From contig JAYGXS010000008.1 in NCBI GenBank assembly GCA_036362985.1, forward strand, positions 24,779,648 through 24,843,647: a DNA stretch of 64,000 bases, written 5' to 3'. The notes beneath the pieces were generated by a model. The model did no database searches, had not been told where the DNA came from, and saw only the letters and a program-made list of their open reading frames with translations. Positions within the stretch are counted from its first letter, which is position 1. Every line of letters starts with the position of its first letter. The stretch comes from Ligula intestinalis (lineage: Eukaryota; Platyhelminthes; Cestoda; Diphyllobothriidea; Diphyllobothriidae). The position numbers and the translations under genes are program-made. Shown in pieces: positions 54,498 to 64,000 of the stretch.

Positions 54498-55559
54498 TCA
54501 GCACCCGGATGCCAGAACCAGTACCCGGTATCGGGGTCTCCAGATAACTTCAAATACCCTGATAGGAAGTCGTTTGCAGCAAAAAACTGCGTTACAGAGC
54601 GCAGACATTTGAAATGGAACCGAGTACTCCCGCTGAAAAAAACCCATTGGGTACTTGTTCCGTAGTTGCGATTTCCTGTTCAACAGTAGCTTCGCTTGTT
54701 CTTCGTGCTTGAGTAAAAATTTTATTGGTCTGGGTTGACCCGAGTCCGTATATGGACCCTTCTTCAGGCCCATCCTAAATGCTTTTAGGCCGATGACTAC
54801 CATTTCTTCATTTTCATGTACGAGAAGTTCTTTGTATCCGCGGAATAAATCCATATCATGGTCAATTCTATTCTTTGGGGTCTCCGAAGAAGATTCAGGC
54901 ATGCCTTGTATGACGATGCACTGGCTGCGATTAAATAACGGGCTATGAGGTTTATTAGTGGACTCTACCGACGTGTGGGTATCCTCGACTTGGGCTGTGA
55001 GATCCCTAAGCTCCGGCATTTGATAATTGGGAGGACCCCATTGCTCCTTTTTTGTGCCAAAGCCACCTTTTTGTGTGGTAGTCGGTGGCGTCTTGGGCTT
55101 TGTGGGAGACGCAACCAGACTAGTTCTTACTGGTATCTTAGACACCGCCTGCTTGGTTTTTGGGACTGTGTTAAGCACGACACCCCTTGAGTAACCGAAA
55201 TGTTCAGTCCCTGCATCGTGGTCTGCTAGTCTAGTGGCGAAACCGTCTGCCCGTTGGCCCAACGTACAGGGTTCGACTCCCGGGTCTTCTACATTTTCGT
55301 GGATTTCCGACTCTTCGACTAGGTCGAGTTCCACTACTGGCTCTGCTGTAGTTTGCTTATGGAGCATGGAAACCTCCTGTGTTTTCTTCGTCTTGGCCTT
55401 TTCTTGGCGTTCAGTCGTCTCCGACATCGAGCCATGCGTTAGAATATGCAAAAGTGACTTCAGTTCCGCTAATTCTGTTTTTAAGGCATACCATATCCTT
55501 CTGCATGACGGAACATGCTTTGGAAAGTTCCATGTCTGATATGCCACCTCGGTCTTCAT
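54498..55559 (-). pseudogene. LINE ORF1 protein, frame-shifted N-terminus
   Basis: 353 codons on the minus strand. Residues 214-310 carry an ORF1p-like core: CIVIQGMPESS, VIGLKAFRMG, RPIKFLLKHEEQAKLLLNRK and GFFQREYS (RRM and C-terminal domain order). Before it a low-complexity K/T/P segment. The natural start is probably ATG at 55627-55629 in another frame (MVGATKSRRAKRPRSPRSSI), joined by a one-base frame break near 55500. Residues 90-115 are encoded by the complement of a tRNA-like sequence. Known function: RNA-binding chaperone of LINE particles. After residue 320 the frame runs into unrelated sequence. Confidence 0.65.
55215..55292 (+). repeat. tRNA-like sequence antisense inside LINE ORF1
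   Basis: GTGGTCTGCTAGTCTAGTGG (A-box-like) and CAGGGTTCGACTCCCGGGTC (exact B-box GGTTCGACTCC). The acceptor arm is imperfect, so it is a SINE head or tRNA pseudogene rather than a working tRNA. Confidence 0.6.
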
Positions 55560-55693
55560 ACTTTGTGTCTATTGAGCTCCGAGGACTTCTAGGCCTTTTA
55601 GCACGGCGCGATTTCGTAGCACCAACCATGCGGTTTCTACCCTCGAAATTGCGATTTGGGCTTATATCCTGAATTAAATCAGTGGAAACCGTG

Positions 55694-55768
55694 CGCCCTC
55701 ATGGTGTAATGGTAACGACCGATGCCCGCGAACCACTGGTTTTGGGTTCAAATTCCACTTGCGGCAGA
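55694..55768 (+). repeat. tRNA-like sequence
   Basis: GCCCTCATGGTGTAATGGTA resembles an A box and TTTTGGGTTCAAATTCCACT has a B box GGTTCAAATTCC. It lies 65 bp beyond the ORF1 start on the opposite strand. The cloverleaf is incomplete. Confidence 0.5.
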
Positions 55769-55769
55769 C

Positions 55770-56092
55770 TTTTTACACGTGGCGCTGTACGTTTAGTTTT
55801 GCTTTCCATCATAGATCGAAGTAAAGTTAAACGATATTAAAGCTCTATGCAATATGTATAAAGCGATTAACTGTATGGAAAGGATATTGGAACAACTCAG
55901 ACGTTTATAGATAGCTGGAATCCCTGAGAATTGTTGACGGAAGGCGGTCACGGAGATGGTGCTCGTTTTTGACTAGTGCCTTCCGTGGCTTCTGAGGCTG
56001 GGGATGTTGTGAAAACAAATCCAATAGCTAATAACGAGTGTCCACCAGAGTGCTAGCTGGTCCGAAATCCCGAAAATAGTATTTCCCACGGT
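55770..56092. other. Nothing recognised
   Basis: Unassigned sequence between the ORF1 unit and its partial duplicate. Confidence 0.35.
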
Positions 56093-56330
56093 AAAGATAA
56101 TTTGTCCAACACAAGCAGAGCACTGTTTTAAACTAGGTTCCCAGAATGAGATGTATGCTGTGATAACGGCTCAAGGAAAGCAGTATTTTTGAGCGGTACG
56201 AGCACCCGGATGCCAAAACCCGTACCGGGTATCGGGATCTCCAGATAACTTCAAATAACCTGATAGGAAGTCGTTTGCAGCAAAAAAACTGCGTTACAGA
56301 GCGCAGACATTTGAAATGGAACCGTGCTTT
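56093..56330 (-). pseudogene. Duplicate of the LINE ORF1 3' segment
   Basis: Matches 54384-54620 in the same orientation (ctgtgataacggctcaagga, cctgataggaagtcgtttgc, ttacagagcgcagacatttg). Both copies end at the same place, ggtaargataa. Confidence 0.75.
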
Positions 56331-56433
56331 CGTTTTTCTGTTCTCAGTTGCTTTATCTTATGTGTACGTCAGGCAGCGGCCTAGTTTTTCGCCCTCCCCT
56401 ATAAACTGGTTTCTGCCTCTTGCTATTTAATTG

Positions 56434-57020
56434 AACTACAACAGAAAACTAGGTCATCTGCTTTATGACGTTAGGATCATTTTGATGGATGTACAGTATT
56501 GCAACCCATTTGCTACTGTCGACAGTTGCCGTGTTTGGCCATCATGTATCGCCTGTGACCTTCTGATGTGACCCATCTGTTAAACCTACTCATTTTTATA
56601 CACCGTGAATGGCGGACGTTGTTGCCGAATTTTTTAAAATTTTACTTTCAAAGTAAAGCACTCAGGTGTTCTGTGTGTGTTTATCTGAATTTACGAAGTC
56701 AGTTAGGTGCAGGAGTTATGTATCAACCCACTGCTACAACAGAAAAACTATGTCACCTGCATTACGACGCTAGTGCCGTTTTGAAGGATGTACAGTATTG
56801 AGCATAAACTGTGCGCCCCATTCACTGACAGACACTTCATGCCGTTGCCACTTTCAGCCACTATGTATCGCTTGTGACCCTCTTATGTTAACTCCGTTGC
56901 ACCTACCCATTTTTATACACGGTGAAATTTGACCTTATGAAATTATACTTTCAAAGTAAAGCAGTCAGGTGTTCTGTGTGTTTTTTTTTCTGAAGTTATT
57001 ATATCGGTTAGGTGCATGAG
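56434..57020 (+). repeat. Repeat T, two tandem units (~300 bp)
   Basis: Units start near 56434 and 56735: ctacaacagaaaa, ggatgtacagtattg, atttttatacac, actttcaaagtaaagca, tcaggtgttctgtgtg. Related single copies at 44.6 kb (minus) and 62.8 kb. Confidence 0.75.
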
Positions 57021-57076
57021 TGCATTACTACTCCTAGCATCTTCTGTCTATAAGGAATAAACAAATTTGGTAAACA

Positions 57077-58325
57077 CAGTAGTCGCCGGTTATTAAGCCC
57101 ACGGTTAATAGGCACAGCCGCGTATTAAGCCAAAATCAGCTTGGGATTGAATTTTACACAGCGAAATCCACCGGCTAATAAGCCCAGTCGCCGGCTACAA
57201 AGCCCAGTTTGCCAACAGGATAGAGTGAGATTCTCATCTCTCTGCGTGCGCAACTGGTTACATAATTTTGGCCAGTCTTGCGCAAAAAAGATGCCGGATG
57301 TGATTTGTTTTTATTTTTCAAGTTAAATTTTGCGACACGCTGTGCCGCCGGCAGCAGACATGAGGAGTCAGGAGGACAAATCCCCAACACGAGAAAGCCG
57401 CACGCACAAAAAGCTAACGCGCCCGAACCGCAGGGCTAAGGACACGCACACAAGCACACACAAAGGGGACAACGCGTTCAGGCCCACGCTAGACGATGCT
57501 CACAGGCGTGACCCCAAAGCATACCAAGGTCGTCTGGCTAGCCTCTCCAGGTCTCGAAAAATTTAAAGTTGATTGCATTCACAGGCTTTGCACCGTGGCC
57601 AAACGAAAGCAATCATCACATGTCGACTTGTCGATCGTCCCAAAGGTGGCAAAACTCGACGCCTACCATGCATTGACTCCTGAGTTCAAGAAGAGCCAAC
57701 GAACTGCTGCTGAGAAGCTTGGAATTTCACGCGGAGGTCTACGAAACTTGCTGGACAAGGAGGCTGTGATTCGTGAGGAAGCCAAAAAGAATGGCAACAT
57801 AAAGAGACAGCGTAATGGAAAAAATGCGAAAGTAGAAGTGAAGAATGGAGGCGAAGTTGTTGCTGTTGATGATGATGATGATGATGATGAGGATGATGGT
57901 GATGAAGATGATGAGGACGAAGAGCCAGTTCCCACTGCTGCACAGATGAGAGCTGCCATCTACACTCTGCAACGCGGTCTACAGGCATCAGATTTCACAA
58001 AATTCGACGATTTCTGGTGCCTGGAGAAGGACATCAAAGAGCACTTGCGAGTGAAGTTTCCTCCAAAACAACTGACACTAGACCGCTTTTTTAAACGTGT
58101 CGCAAATCATTTTTGTTTCGTTTTGGTTATCACGTATAATACAGACAAACAGCATTATTTTCTTGGGCATAACCAACCTCTACTCATAATACAGTACGTA
58201 TGTAATGTATAGTGCCTATCCTGCGTTTGCTAATCAAAAATAGGACTTTCCGGTTAGTGCGCCCTCTGCTTAGTAAGCCCAATTTGGTCTGGGCCCGAGG
58301 TGGGCTTAATAAACGGAAACTACTG
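57077..58325 (+). mobile_element. pogo/Tigger element lacking the DDE domain (1249 bp)
   Basis: Terminal inverted repeats CAGTAGTCGCCGGTTATTAA and, inverted, CAGTAGTTTCCGTTTATTAA. TA follows the right end; the left neighbour is CA, a probable mutated TA. It contains one frame with both ends of a Tigger transposase. Confidence 0.85.
57496..58212 (+). CDS. Tigger-type transposase remnant: CENP-B N-terminal HTH plus C-terminal tail
   Basis: 238 codons, ATG at 57496. Residues 37-92 look like the CENP-B N-terminal DNA-binding HTH (RTAAEKLGISRGGLRNLLDK). 125-143 is an acidic Asp/Glu run (GAT repeats), and 150-200 matches the Tigger C-terminus (DFWCLEKDIKEHLR, KQLTLDRFFKR). The second HTH and the whole DDE catalytic domain are missing between residues about 105 and 120. 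It could still bind the element's ends without cutting, so a repressor role is conceivable but is inference. The first 30 residues and the last 38 appear to be read-through. Confidence 0.75.
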   Translation: MLTGVTPKHTKVVWLASPGLEKFKVDCIHRLCTVAKRKQSSHVDLSIVPKVAKLDAYHALTPEFKKSQRTAAEKLGISRGGLRNLLDKEAVIREEAKKNGNIKRQRNGKNAKVEVKNGGEVVAVDDDDDDDEDDGDEDDEDEEPVPTAAQMRAAIYTLQRGLQASDFTKFDDFWCLEKDIKEHLRVKFPPKQLTLDRFFKRVANHFCFVLVITYNTDKQHYFLGHNQPLLIIQYVCNV

Positions 58326-59079
58326 TATACTAGTAGCCTTAGACAGACACCCCATAACAGGCTTCGTTCACCTACCCATCTGCGCCAAATCCTTCAAACA
58401 GAATTAACTCGCGATTGCCCAAATATATGAACTTTCGCAAGTTAACGAACCACCGATAGTCTCCCTAATTGGTGCATCAAACTGCACGATTTAAAATCGG
58501 TTATTCCAATAATTACATTCAGTTACACAGAACTGCAAGCACTCCATTGAATATATTCGAATGAGTTCTCGGATGGATTATAAGCAGTCAAAGTTGTCAC
58601 CGACGAAATAATGGTTTCGTTCGAGGTAGTCGTGTTCTCTACCTCAGGCCTACAACACTGATGTGCCTACTGACGCAGTACTCCAATTGCTAGACATGTC
58701 TACTGAAACCTATTCTTTTCCATTGATAGAGAATGTTAGGTAAGATTCCCTATCTTGTAAGAGGCTTGTAATATTAATTACCAAGGGGACGAATGCCCAA
58801 ATAAATCAGATACGTGAGGATGTTGTTTTTGTAAATTGAGATTCTGGCCGAGCGTTTGCAAAAACTACACTCTGTAAAAATATCTGTTTAAGTGATATTG
58901 GTGTTGTCATTGATTTTTAGTCCCGTTATAAATTCAAATATTATTTTATAGAAAAAGCACAGGGAAGTAGTCTTTCTTGCATAAAGATTAAGACGGGCGC
59001 AATTTCCTACAAATTCATCATACGAAAAAAATATAGTTCACCCTTATCCCAACGATAAAAACTGAGAAGCGACACGGAA
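58326..59079. other. Nothing recognised
   Basis: AT-rich unassigned DNA. Confidence 0.35.
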
Positions 59080-59360
59080 GTGGGCATACTACGCTCATAC
59101 ATCCGCGAGCACCGATCGGCCGTGAATAGACATGACCGTTTTTCCGAAGTGGCCATGCATTGCCTCGACACAGGACACATTTTGCATGGGATAAAACACG
59201 CATCGTCGGAGTTTGCCCCTTCAAAATGGCCGAGAATCCCTCAAAGCCATGCACTCCGACGATTCATACTTTAACCGGCACGTCGAGTTGGATGCTATTT
59301 ATAAACACATCAAAGAACGATGGAAAAGACAGAGACCACAGGACAGAGACTTACTGAGAC
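59080..59360 (+). pseudogene. Penelope-like GIY-YIG fragment, frame-shifted
   Basis: Frame 1 reads RSYIREHRSAVNRHDRFSEV then AMHCLDTGH; frame 2 continues FAWDKTRIVGVCPFK; then NRHVELDAIYKHIKERWKR near 59273. The order matches the nuclease tail of the 16.5-kb PLE (SLETGHKFAWDQTRIVGSCP). Two frame breaks, no RT. Confidence 0.75.
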
Positions 59361-59894
59361 CAAACCTACCAATCACGTCCCACTCTATATAGCTATTGAT
59401 TTTTTCGGCAGTTTTGACATTTTAGTTGTTCGTTGCACTTTTTTGTTAGTCCGAAGACGAGTTGGGGCGCCAAACTCGAAAATTCACTCATTAAAGATAT
59501 TTTATCCCAAAGAACATCTGCGAATTTAAATTTCTTGGGATGCGCATGTTCCAGTTTATAGGAAAAAAATATGCTAGTAATGCGTGCGTATGAGTGGAAA
59601 AATAGTCCTGCACTCTCCACCGACCTCCGAAGGTTGCAAACTTCAGGGGGGTCTGTTTTTGTATGTTGCCACAAAAAAGCTCATTCGACCACCAGCAACC
59701 TAACCGGGATGAAATATTGTAGGATTGTGCGGCACGATAATTCGTATTACAACTTTACTGAAGAACTCTTTTGTCTTTCTTGCTCCCTCTTTGAAAGCAT
59801 TCAGGAATTCGTTGATCAATGTTCACCGACCGCTAATGCAGATCTCTCTCTCTCTCTCTCTTTCTCTCGAGTCCCGCCACCAGCATTGCAGGCA
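59361..59894. other. Possible PLE 3' region, TC run
   Basis: tccgaagacgagttggggcg may be PLE tail. TC run at 59842-59867. No gene. Confidence 0.35.
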
Positions 59895-60045
59895 AAGATA
59901 AGGAGAACCACAATGGCCATTTCTGGCTCATTAACCATCGTCAGGCAATCATTACCTCCAACCCCAACTGGTGCGCCATTTACAGCTCGAACCCGCGACC
60001 TTTTGATCAAACGCTCTAACCATGGAGTCAGGCGCTCGTGGCGTC
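59880..60045 (-). repeat. tRNA-derived SINE (family 2), minus copy
   Basis: Inverse of head and tail: caatggccatttctggctca, ttaaccatcgtcagg, agctcgaacccgcgacc, tctaaccatggagtca. A and B boxes are recognisable on the minus strand. Confidence 0.7.
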
Positions 60046-60635
60046 TTGGCGGTTTACATCAGGAGATATTCACACTAGTTGAGTAACGTTCATCGAGTTT
60101 CGTTTAACAGTTTACACCTCTACTGTGGTGCGCGCCGGATAACGCCCGCCTCTAAATAGTTACTATTTGTTGATAGCGTTCATTATCGCTTTCATCATTA
60201 GGGAATTTTACACGGACACAAACTTGCATTCTACGATCCATTAAGAGATATAGCTGAACGTGTAAATCATGCATATAATTCAGCTCCCTTGGGCTTTGTG
60301 ATTAGTGTTTTGATTGCGTTTCATGTATTTATGTTTTTGGATTTTCGCACCATTCTGCTAGTTATTCAACCCGTCTCCTTTGTACTTCGCAGTATTACAA
60401 GTGGATGCCCATATATACGAGAGGGGTCATGAGTTCAACTACGCAGCCGCGAAGATAATCGTCCATACCGGCAGCGAGATAAACCGAAAATTGATTGAAG
60501 CAAGGACCTCAATCAATCGATTTATAGATCCGGGACCGATATACATCGCCCTGTGCAGGCATCTTCGGACGACGTCGCTGGTAGTTGATTGGCCCCTGCC
60601 CCATAGAACTGTTGCATGTCTTTTTAGATGACGCT
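60046..60635. other. No gene recognised
   Basis: Unassigned; cttgggctttgtgattagtg-type wording recurs at 60730-60765 (cttgggttctgtggttggtg), a local duplication of about 80 bp. Confidence 0.4.
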
Positions 60636-60639
60636 TTTA

Positions 60640-60710
60640 CCTCTGACGGTAGACTCCAGTAAGAGTTCGAAGGCTCGGACAAAAAAAATCCTGATTCCGG
60701 TGATCGATAT
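60640..60710 (+). other. Degenerate hammerhead-type motif
   Basis: CTGACGG, stem II GACTC/GAGTT, GAAG, GCTC then GGACAAAAAAAA and ctgattccggtgatcgat. Same layout as the 35.76-kb motif, but two core positions are mutated. Confidence 0.45.
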
Positions 60711-60842
60711 GCTTTTCTCTCTACCTATAATTGAGAGCCCTTGGGTTCTGTGGTTGGTGTTTTGGTTGCGTTTCATGCATTTGTGGTGCTGGTGGTTGTT
60801 CCAGCAATTCTGCCAGTTAATCAGTCCTTTAAATGAACCTAC

Positions 60843-61100
60843 CCATCTTGATCGGCTTTTCTGTCCGCCGGCGCTGCCAACGCTGCCCTCCCGCATGCTC
60901 TCATGAAGGCGTGAGCTCTTGCGCAGGATGGACTTCTCAGCAAATGCCAGACGGGTGGAGAGGAGTTTCTTGGCTTTGGGTAGAGTCATGGGGTTGACAC
61001 CATCAGGACACCAGCTGCGGATCTCCTCCGGGGAGGGGGAAGTGCCGAAGGGGAAGCCACCGCCGCTGACCAAATCCTCAGAGTTGCGCCGAGGTCGATC
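60843..61100 (-). CDS. Candidate coding exon, unknown protein
   Basis: Seen: minus strand, acceptor TTCTTTTTGTGCAAAG at 61101 behind a very long pyrimidine tract, donor TGG|GTAGGT at 60837-60842. Exactly 86 codons, phase 0 to 0: DRPRRNSEDLVSGGGFPFGT, SPSPEEIRSWCPDGVNPMTL, PKAKKLLSTRLAFAEKSILR, KSSRLHESMREGSVGSAGGQ, KSRSRW. Base composition is coding-like compared with the neighbours. The family is not recognised; the charged, Ser-rich text suggests a linker region of a large protein. Confidence 0.5.
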
Positions 61101-61179
61101 CTTTGCACAAAAAGAAGACGAAAGAGAGAGAGGGTAAACAAGAAAGGCTGGTGCTAAATAATATCCATGGTTGCGATGA

Positions 61180-61710
61180 CGGCAAAGGCCGTTGAGGAGG
61201 GAGAGGAAGGGAGGGGGGCGAGTGCGCAAAAGCCGACAGTCGTAGGAGCAGGAGAAAGAGGAGGAGGCGATGGGGGAAAGATGATGATAATGATTTTTGA
61301 TGATGATGAGGAGGAGGAGGGAGAGGAGGAGGAGGGAGAGGAGGAGGAGGAGAGGGAGGAGGAGGTGGAGGAGGAGAGGGAGGTGGACGAGGATGAGGAG
61401 AAGGAAGAGGAGGAGAGGGATGAGAGGGAGGAGGAGGGGGGATGAAGATTATGATGAGGAGGAGGAGTATTAGTAGGAAGAGAAGAGAGGAGACTGAGTG
61501 TGTAAAAAGCGATGGTCGAAAAAGAATGAGGAAGAGGAAGAAGATTAGGGAAGGAAGTACGAGCAGGAGGGGGGAGGGAGAAGGGAGGGGAGAACGGGGG
61601 CGTAAAAGTAGAGGGCAGAAGGAGGAAGATGACAATGACGGAGGAAGAGTATGCGTAGGAGGAGGCAGAGAAGGAGGACGAGAATAGGGAGGAGTGAAGA
61701 TGATGGGGGA
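61180..61710 (+). repeat. Long purine-rich tract (GGA/GAG-rich)
   Basis: About 500 bp with almost only G and A on the plus strand (for instance 61300-61440). The minus complement forms an extended pyrimidine tract upstream of the exon candidate at 60843-61100. Frames of over 200 codons on the minus strand (Ser/Pro-rich) are artefacts of it. Confidence 0.9.
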
Positions 61711-62094
61711 GAAGTGTGAATAAGAGGAGAAAGCAGGCGGGAGACTGCGTGCGTAAAAGTTCATGACCGGACAGACCAAAGCTTTTACATGAATCATGAT
61801 ACGCACCAAAAGTTTTAAAGATTATGCAAGTAACGGTAGGAAGCAAAAACTAGACAGCATTTGAGCGTAAGAGCGATTAGGAGCCGGATTGATTGCATAG
61901 ATGACAGATAGAAGCGAGAAATGATTGTGTAGCGAACAAACCTCTCTGAGCAGGTTAGTGGTTAAAGCGTGGACATGCATACAAAACTGTAGACTGAGTA
62001 TTCAGACCCATTCGCCTGTCCATCATTAGGTGAACGGGGAAATTGCGACTGTTTAAAACACGGTGCAGATTGTGAAATTTTAAAGCATCCTAAG
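61711..62094. other. Nothing recognised
   Basis: Unassigned; ggttagtggttaaagcgtgg near 61950 may be a tRNA-like A-box remnant. Confidence 0.35.
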
Positions 62095-62245
62095 CCAGTC
62101 CGTTGCTCAGTAGATAGGATGTTAGACATCTACTTAAAAGGTTGTCTGGGTCAAGTCTCAGGAGTTGCAAAAACCTGAGGTTGTGCATGACCGACTGATG
62201 ATGGCTAATCAGGCAGAAATGACCACCCCTGTCCGCCTGTTATCC
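62095..62245 (+). repeat. tRNA-derived SINE (family 2), plus copy
   Basis: ttgctcagtagataggatgt head; gggtcaagtctcagg middle; gactgatgatggctaatcag and gcagaaatgaccacccctgt tail. B box worn. Confidence 0.6.
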
Positions 62246-62774
62246 TGCTCAAATCGGTCATACAGGAACATAAGCCGGCTTCGCGACGGGACGAAAAATT
62301 ATCAAAAAATGTTGCTCCCACCGACGAGATGACCGAGCTGCTCGGACAATTGGCCGGTGCATTGTAGGTGAGTTGTGTTGTCACCTGTGTAAAATACTAT
62401 TCGCACTTAGAGAATCCTGGTGTGTGTTGTGAGGGTCGGCTCGTGTGAGGCACGCGTAGACGATATGGTTCTTTTCATCAGCCATTGCAAATTGTCGATC
62501 TTGTCCCCTTTTCCCAGGCCCCGCGAAAAGCATCAGTAACAGATACATAGAATCTAAATCAGGCGCAGCGAACATTCGCAGCCCACTTTCTGTGCCCGAT
62601 GGGGTCTCGAGCAAATTGAGTTCCTACCGAAGCAAACTCTGATGAGCGAGCGAGTACAGCGCCCAAGTCGGTGACAAACCGGACGCGAAACCGAACTTAG
62701 AGCGGGCTTTTCAAATTAAGCCGCCGCTTTTTGCTCCGTCCATTCGCATGCAAATTTTCTTATATATACTTCGG
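62246..62774. other. No confirmed gene
   Basis: A 77-codon minus frame (62381-62614) is discussed under rejected items. Confidence 0.35.
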
Positions 62775-63070
62775 TTGGCTTACTTCGCCCATAACAAACC
62801 CATTTTGATCCCTATTTTTCGTTTATTTGAACTACAACAATGAGGTCATCTGTGCACGACGCTTGGGCCCTTTTGAAAGCAGTCCAACTTGGCCTATATT
62901 TGACGAATTATCCAAAGATATTGATCCACGGTATGGGCAATTGTAATCATTGACGATTAAGGATTACTTTTGCTTTCCCAGTGCTGTGAGTTTGTGCACT
63001 TACTTTTATTCCTTGTGAATGGAGGACGTTTTTGCTCAAAATTTTGGAATTATACTTTATTTTTTAGGAG
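62775..63070 (+). repeat. Repeat T, single copy
   Basis: tgaactacaacaatgaggtc, agtccaacttggcctatatt, ttgtaatcattgacgattaa, gtgaatggaggacgtttttg. Inverse of 44590-44910 for the first 200 bp. Confidence 0.65.
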
Positions 63071-63084
63071 ATTTAGCCGATTTG

Positions 63085-63185
63085 AAAAACTCGCGGCATT
63101 CGGCGGGATTTGAACCCGCATAGAAGGGAAGGCCGTTACGTGAAGCGAATGATCTACCAGTTGAGCTAAAAATGCCAGGCCTAGC
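63085..63185 (-). repeat. tRNA-derived SINE (family 1), minus copy
   Basis: Minus: ggcatttttagctcaactgg, tagatcattcgcttcacgta, gcgggttcaaatcccgccga. A and B boxes intact; head-to-head with the next copy. Confidence 0.75.
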
Positions 63186-63229
63186 ACTGTGAGTTTAATC
63201 ACACTTTGATCGATTTTACCCGCCCAACC

Positions 63230-63365
63230 TTATGGTGCTAGGCGTGGCGTTTGTAGCTCAACTGGTACAACATTGGCTTCACGGAAAGGCCTCCCCTGCT
63301 ATGCGGGTTCAAATCCCGCCGAATGCCATGAACTTTTTCACTATTGGGTCAACTAAATTTTTATT
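63230..63365 (+). repeat. tRNA-derived SINE (family 1), plus copy
   Basis: GGCGTGGCGTTTGTAGCTCA, A box AGCTCAACTGGTACAACA, B box GGTTCAAATCCCGCC, tail tttttcactattgggtcaac. Confidence 0.75.
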
Positions 63366-63899
63366 TTCAAAATAAGGTGTCTCCCTCTCTACCTAGAACT
63401 GGGATTGCGGCAACATGGGGTTGCTTTGGTAATCCGTTCTTAGTGACTAAGAGCATTGTAGGTTAGTCTGTTGGGAGACTGGCTTTACCGAAAAGCATTC
63501 AAGACCACGAGGAAAGACCTGAGGGTAGAGCGGGGGAGGGAGGGAAGAAATCTCCTTATGCGTGGAGGAAGGCACTGGGCAACGAACGCTTGTGCTAACA
63601 AACGAAACTCATCCCAAACGAGCACAATAGATAGGGTTAGAGCTTGCACTGGCGCGGCTAGGTTGGCGTGTATTAGGGTTTAATTCAGTGGGGAAAAAGA
63701 CCCACCTCACTCGAACGATGATGGTGGGCCTATAAATTACGTTTGATTGCCAACGCGCTGCCGCCCGTTAAACTGCCTGCTACCGCAATCGTCAATTCTC
63801 CCGTACGACACACCTACCTAGCGATCGTGTTCGTTAGACAGAGACACCTTTTGTCGTCCGGAGTTGAACGTTCTGATCTTTCTGCCCTCACCGGACACC
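63366..63899. other. Nothing recognised
   Basis: Unassigned sequence before the LINE 5' region. Confidence 0.35.
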
Positions 63900-64000
63900 G
63901 TAAGCTTAAACACAGTGGGAACTTCTGCAGACGCGTTTTCGCAGCGTTCCCGCCCGCCCTCACGGCGGCCAAGGTCTGCTACACCAAACCTCCCTACGGT
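63900..64000 (+). mobile_element. 5' region of the PHD-type LINE, cut by window end
   Basis: cgttcccgcccgccctcacg, gcggccaaggtctgctacac, caaacctccctacggt match 48128 onward and the inverted copies at 30.02 and 49.57 kb. The element continues outside the window. Confidence 0.7.

Larger units (their letters stand above)
54384..55629 (-). mobile_element. LINE ORF1 unit
   Basis: Minus strand. 54384-54620 is repeated at 56093-56330. No endonuclease or RT is contiguous, so this is either an ORF1-only derivative or the 5' half of the CR1-like copy whose tail lies at 53.3-54.1 kb. Confidence 0.6.

Noticed and set aside
57870..57925. GAT run as a plain microsatellite
   Set aside because: It encodes the acidic segment typical of Tigger transposases, so it was kept as part of that frame.
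61078..61846. Two frames above 230 codons, Pro/Ser-rich
   Set aside because: They translate the pyrimidine strand of the purine tract; composition only.
62381..62630. Possible minus exon (frame ELNLLETPSGTESGLRMF onwards, GTGACA donor)
   Set aside because: Acceptor CGGTAG lacks a pyrimidine tract, the donor is weak and the exit phase does not fit the exon at 61100.

Overview
The window is eukaryotic and dominated by repeats. Its retroelement set includes Penelope-like elements with GIY-YIG nucleases and hammerhead-type motifs, a LINE with a PHD finger, AP endonuclease and 2A-like motif, CR1-like LINEs, BEL/Pao, pogo/Tigger derivatives and several tRNA-derived SINE families. Together with long introns and CTA/AGT triplet arrays, this fits a flatworm, probably a tapeworm with a large genome. 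That placement is inferred from style; no species-diagnostic sequence was recognised. Almost every long open frame in simple-sequence DNA is spurious.

Host gene. Three exons on the minus strand (4063-4160, 2487-2718, 48-427) have compatible splice phases and together encode CBS1 and part of CBS2 of an AMP-activated protein kinase gamma subunit. The gene runs out of the left edge of the window. Three further minus-strand exon candidates (10058-10161, 26814-26912, 60843-61100) have good splice sites and open frames, but their family is not recognised and they cannot be tied to the AMPK gene.

Layout. 0-6 kb: AMPK-gamma introns with a CTA array and tRNA-like SINEs. 6.6-8.1 kb and 19.45-20.97 kb: a 1.5-kb repeat in opposite orientations, with a foldback of the same family at 18.8-19.45 kb. 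12.9-14.1 kb: tandem tRNA-like units. 16.2-17.6, 24.1-25.4, 36.4 and 59.1 kb: decayed Penelope-like elements, two with inverted terminal or subterminal repeats. 28.2-32.9 kb: repeat X, one copy split by an internally deleted LINE. 33.4-36 kb: a pogo derivative, a large palindrome and a 302-bp insert with inverted hammerhead motifs and a 12-bp target duplication. 39.4-42.1 kb: BEL/Pao fragment. 45.2-47 kb: LINE reverse transcriptase. 48.1-49.1 kb: PHD/endonuclease LINE fragment between 39-40-bp direct repeats. 49.6-53.3 kb: triplet arrays, a 0.3-kb duplication and a 101-bp pogo MITE. 53.3-56.3 kb: CR1-like LINE remnants, including an ORF1 with a tRNA-like segment embedded antisense. 57.1-58.3 kb: a pogo/Tigger element that has lost its DDE domain. 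61.2-61.7 kb: a long purine tract directly upstream of a candidate exon on the minus strand. The window ends inside the 5' region of another copy of the PHD LINE.

The most informative signals are the hammerhead cores (CTGANGA, stem II, GAAA, then ACGT or AGCT, with AATAAA downstream in two of the three best copies), the repeated production of short LINE forms joining 5' and 3' ends, and the three-step internal deletion series of one pogo family.
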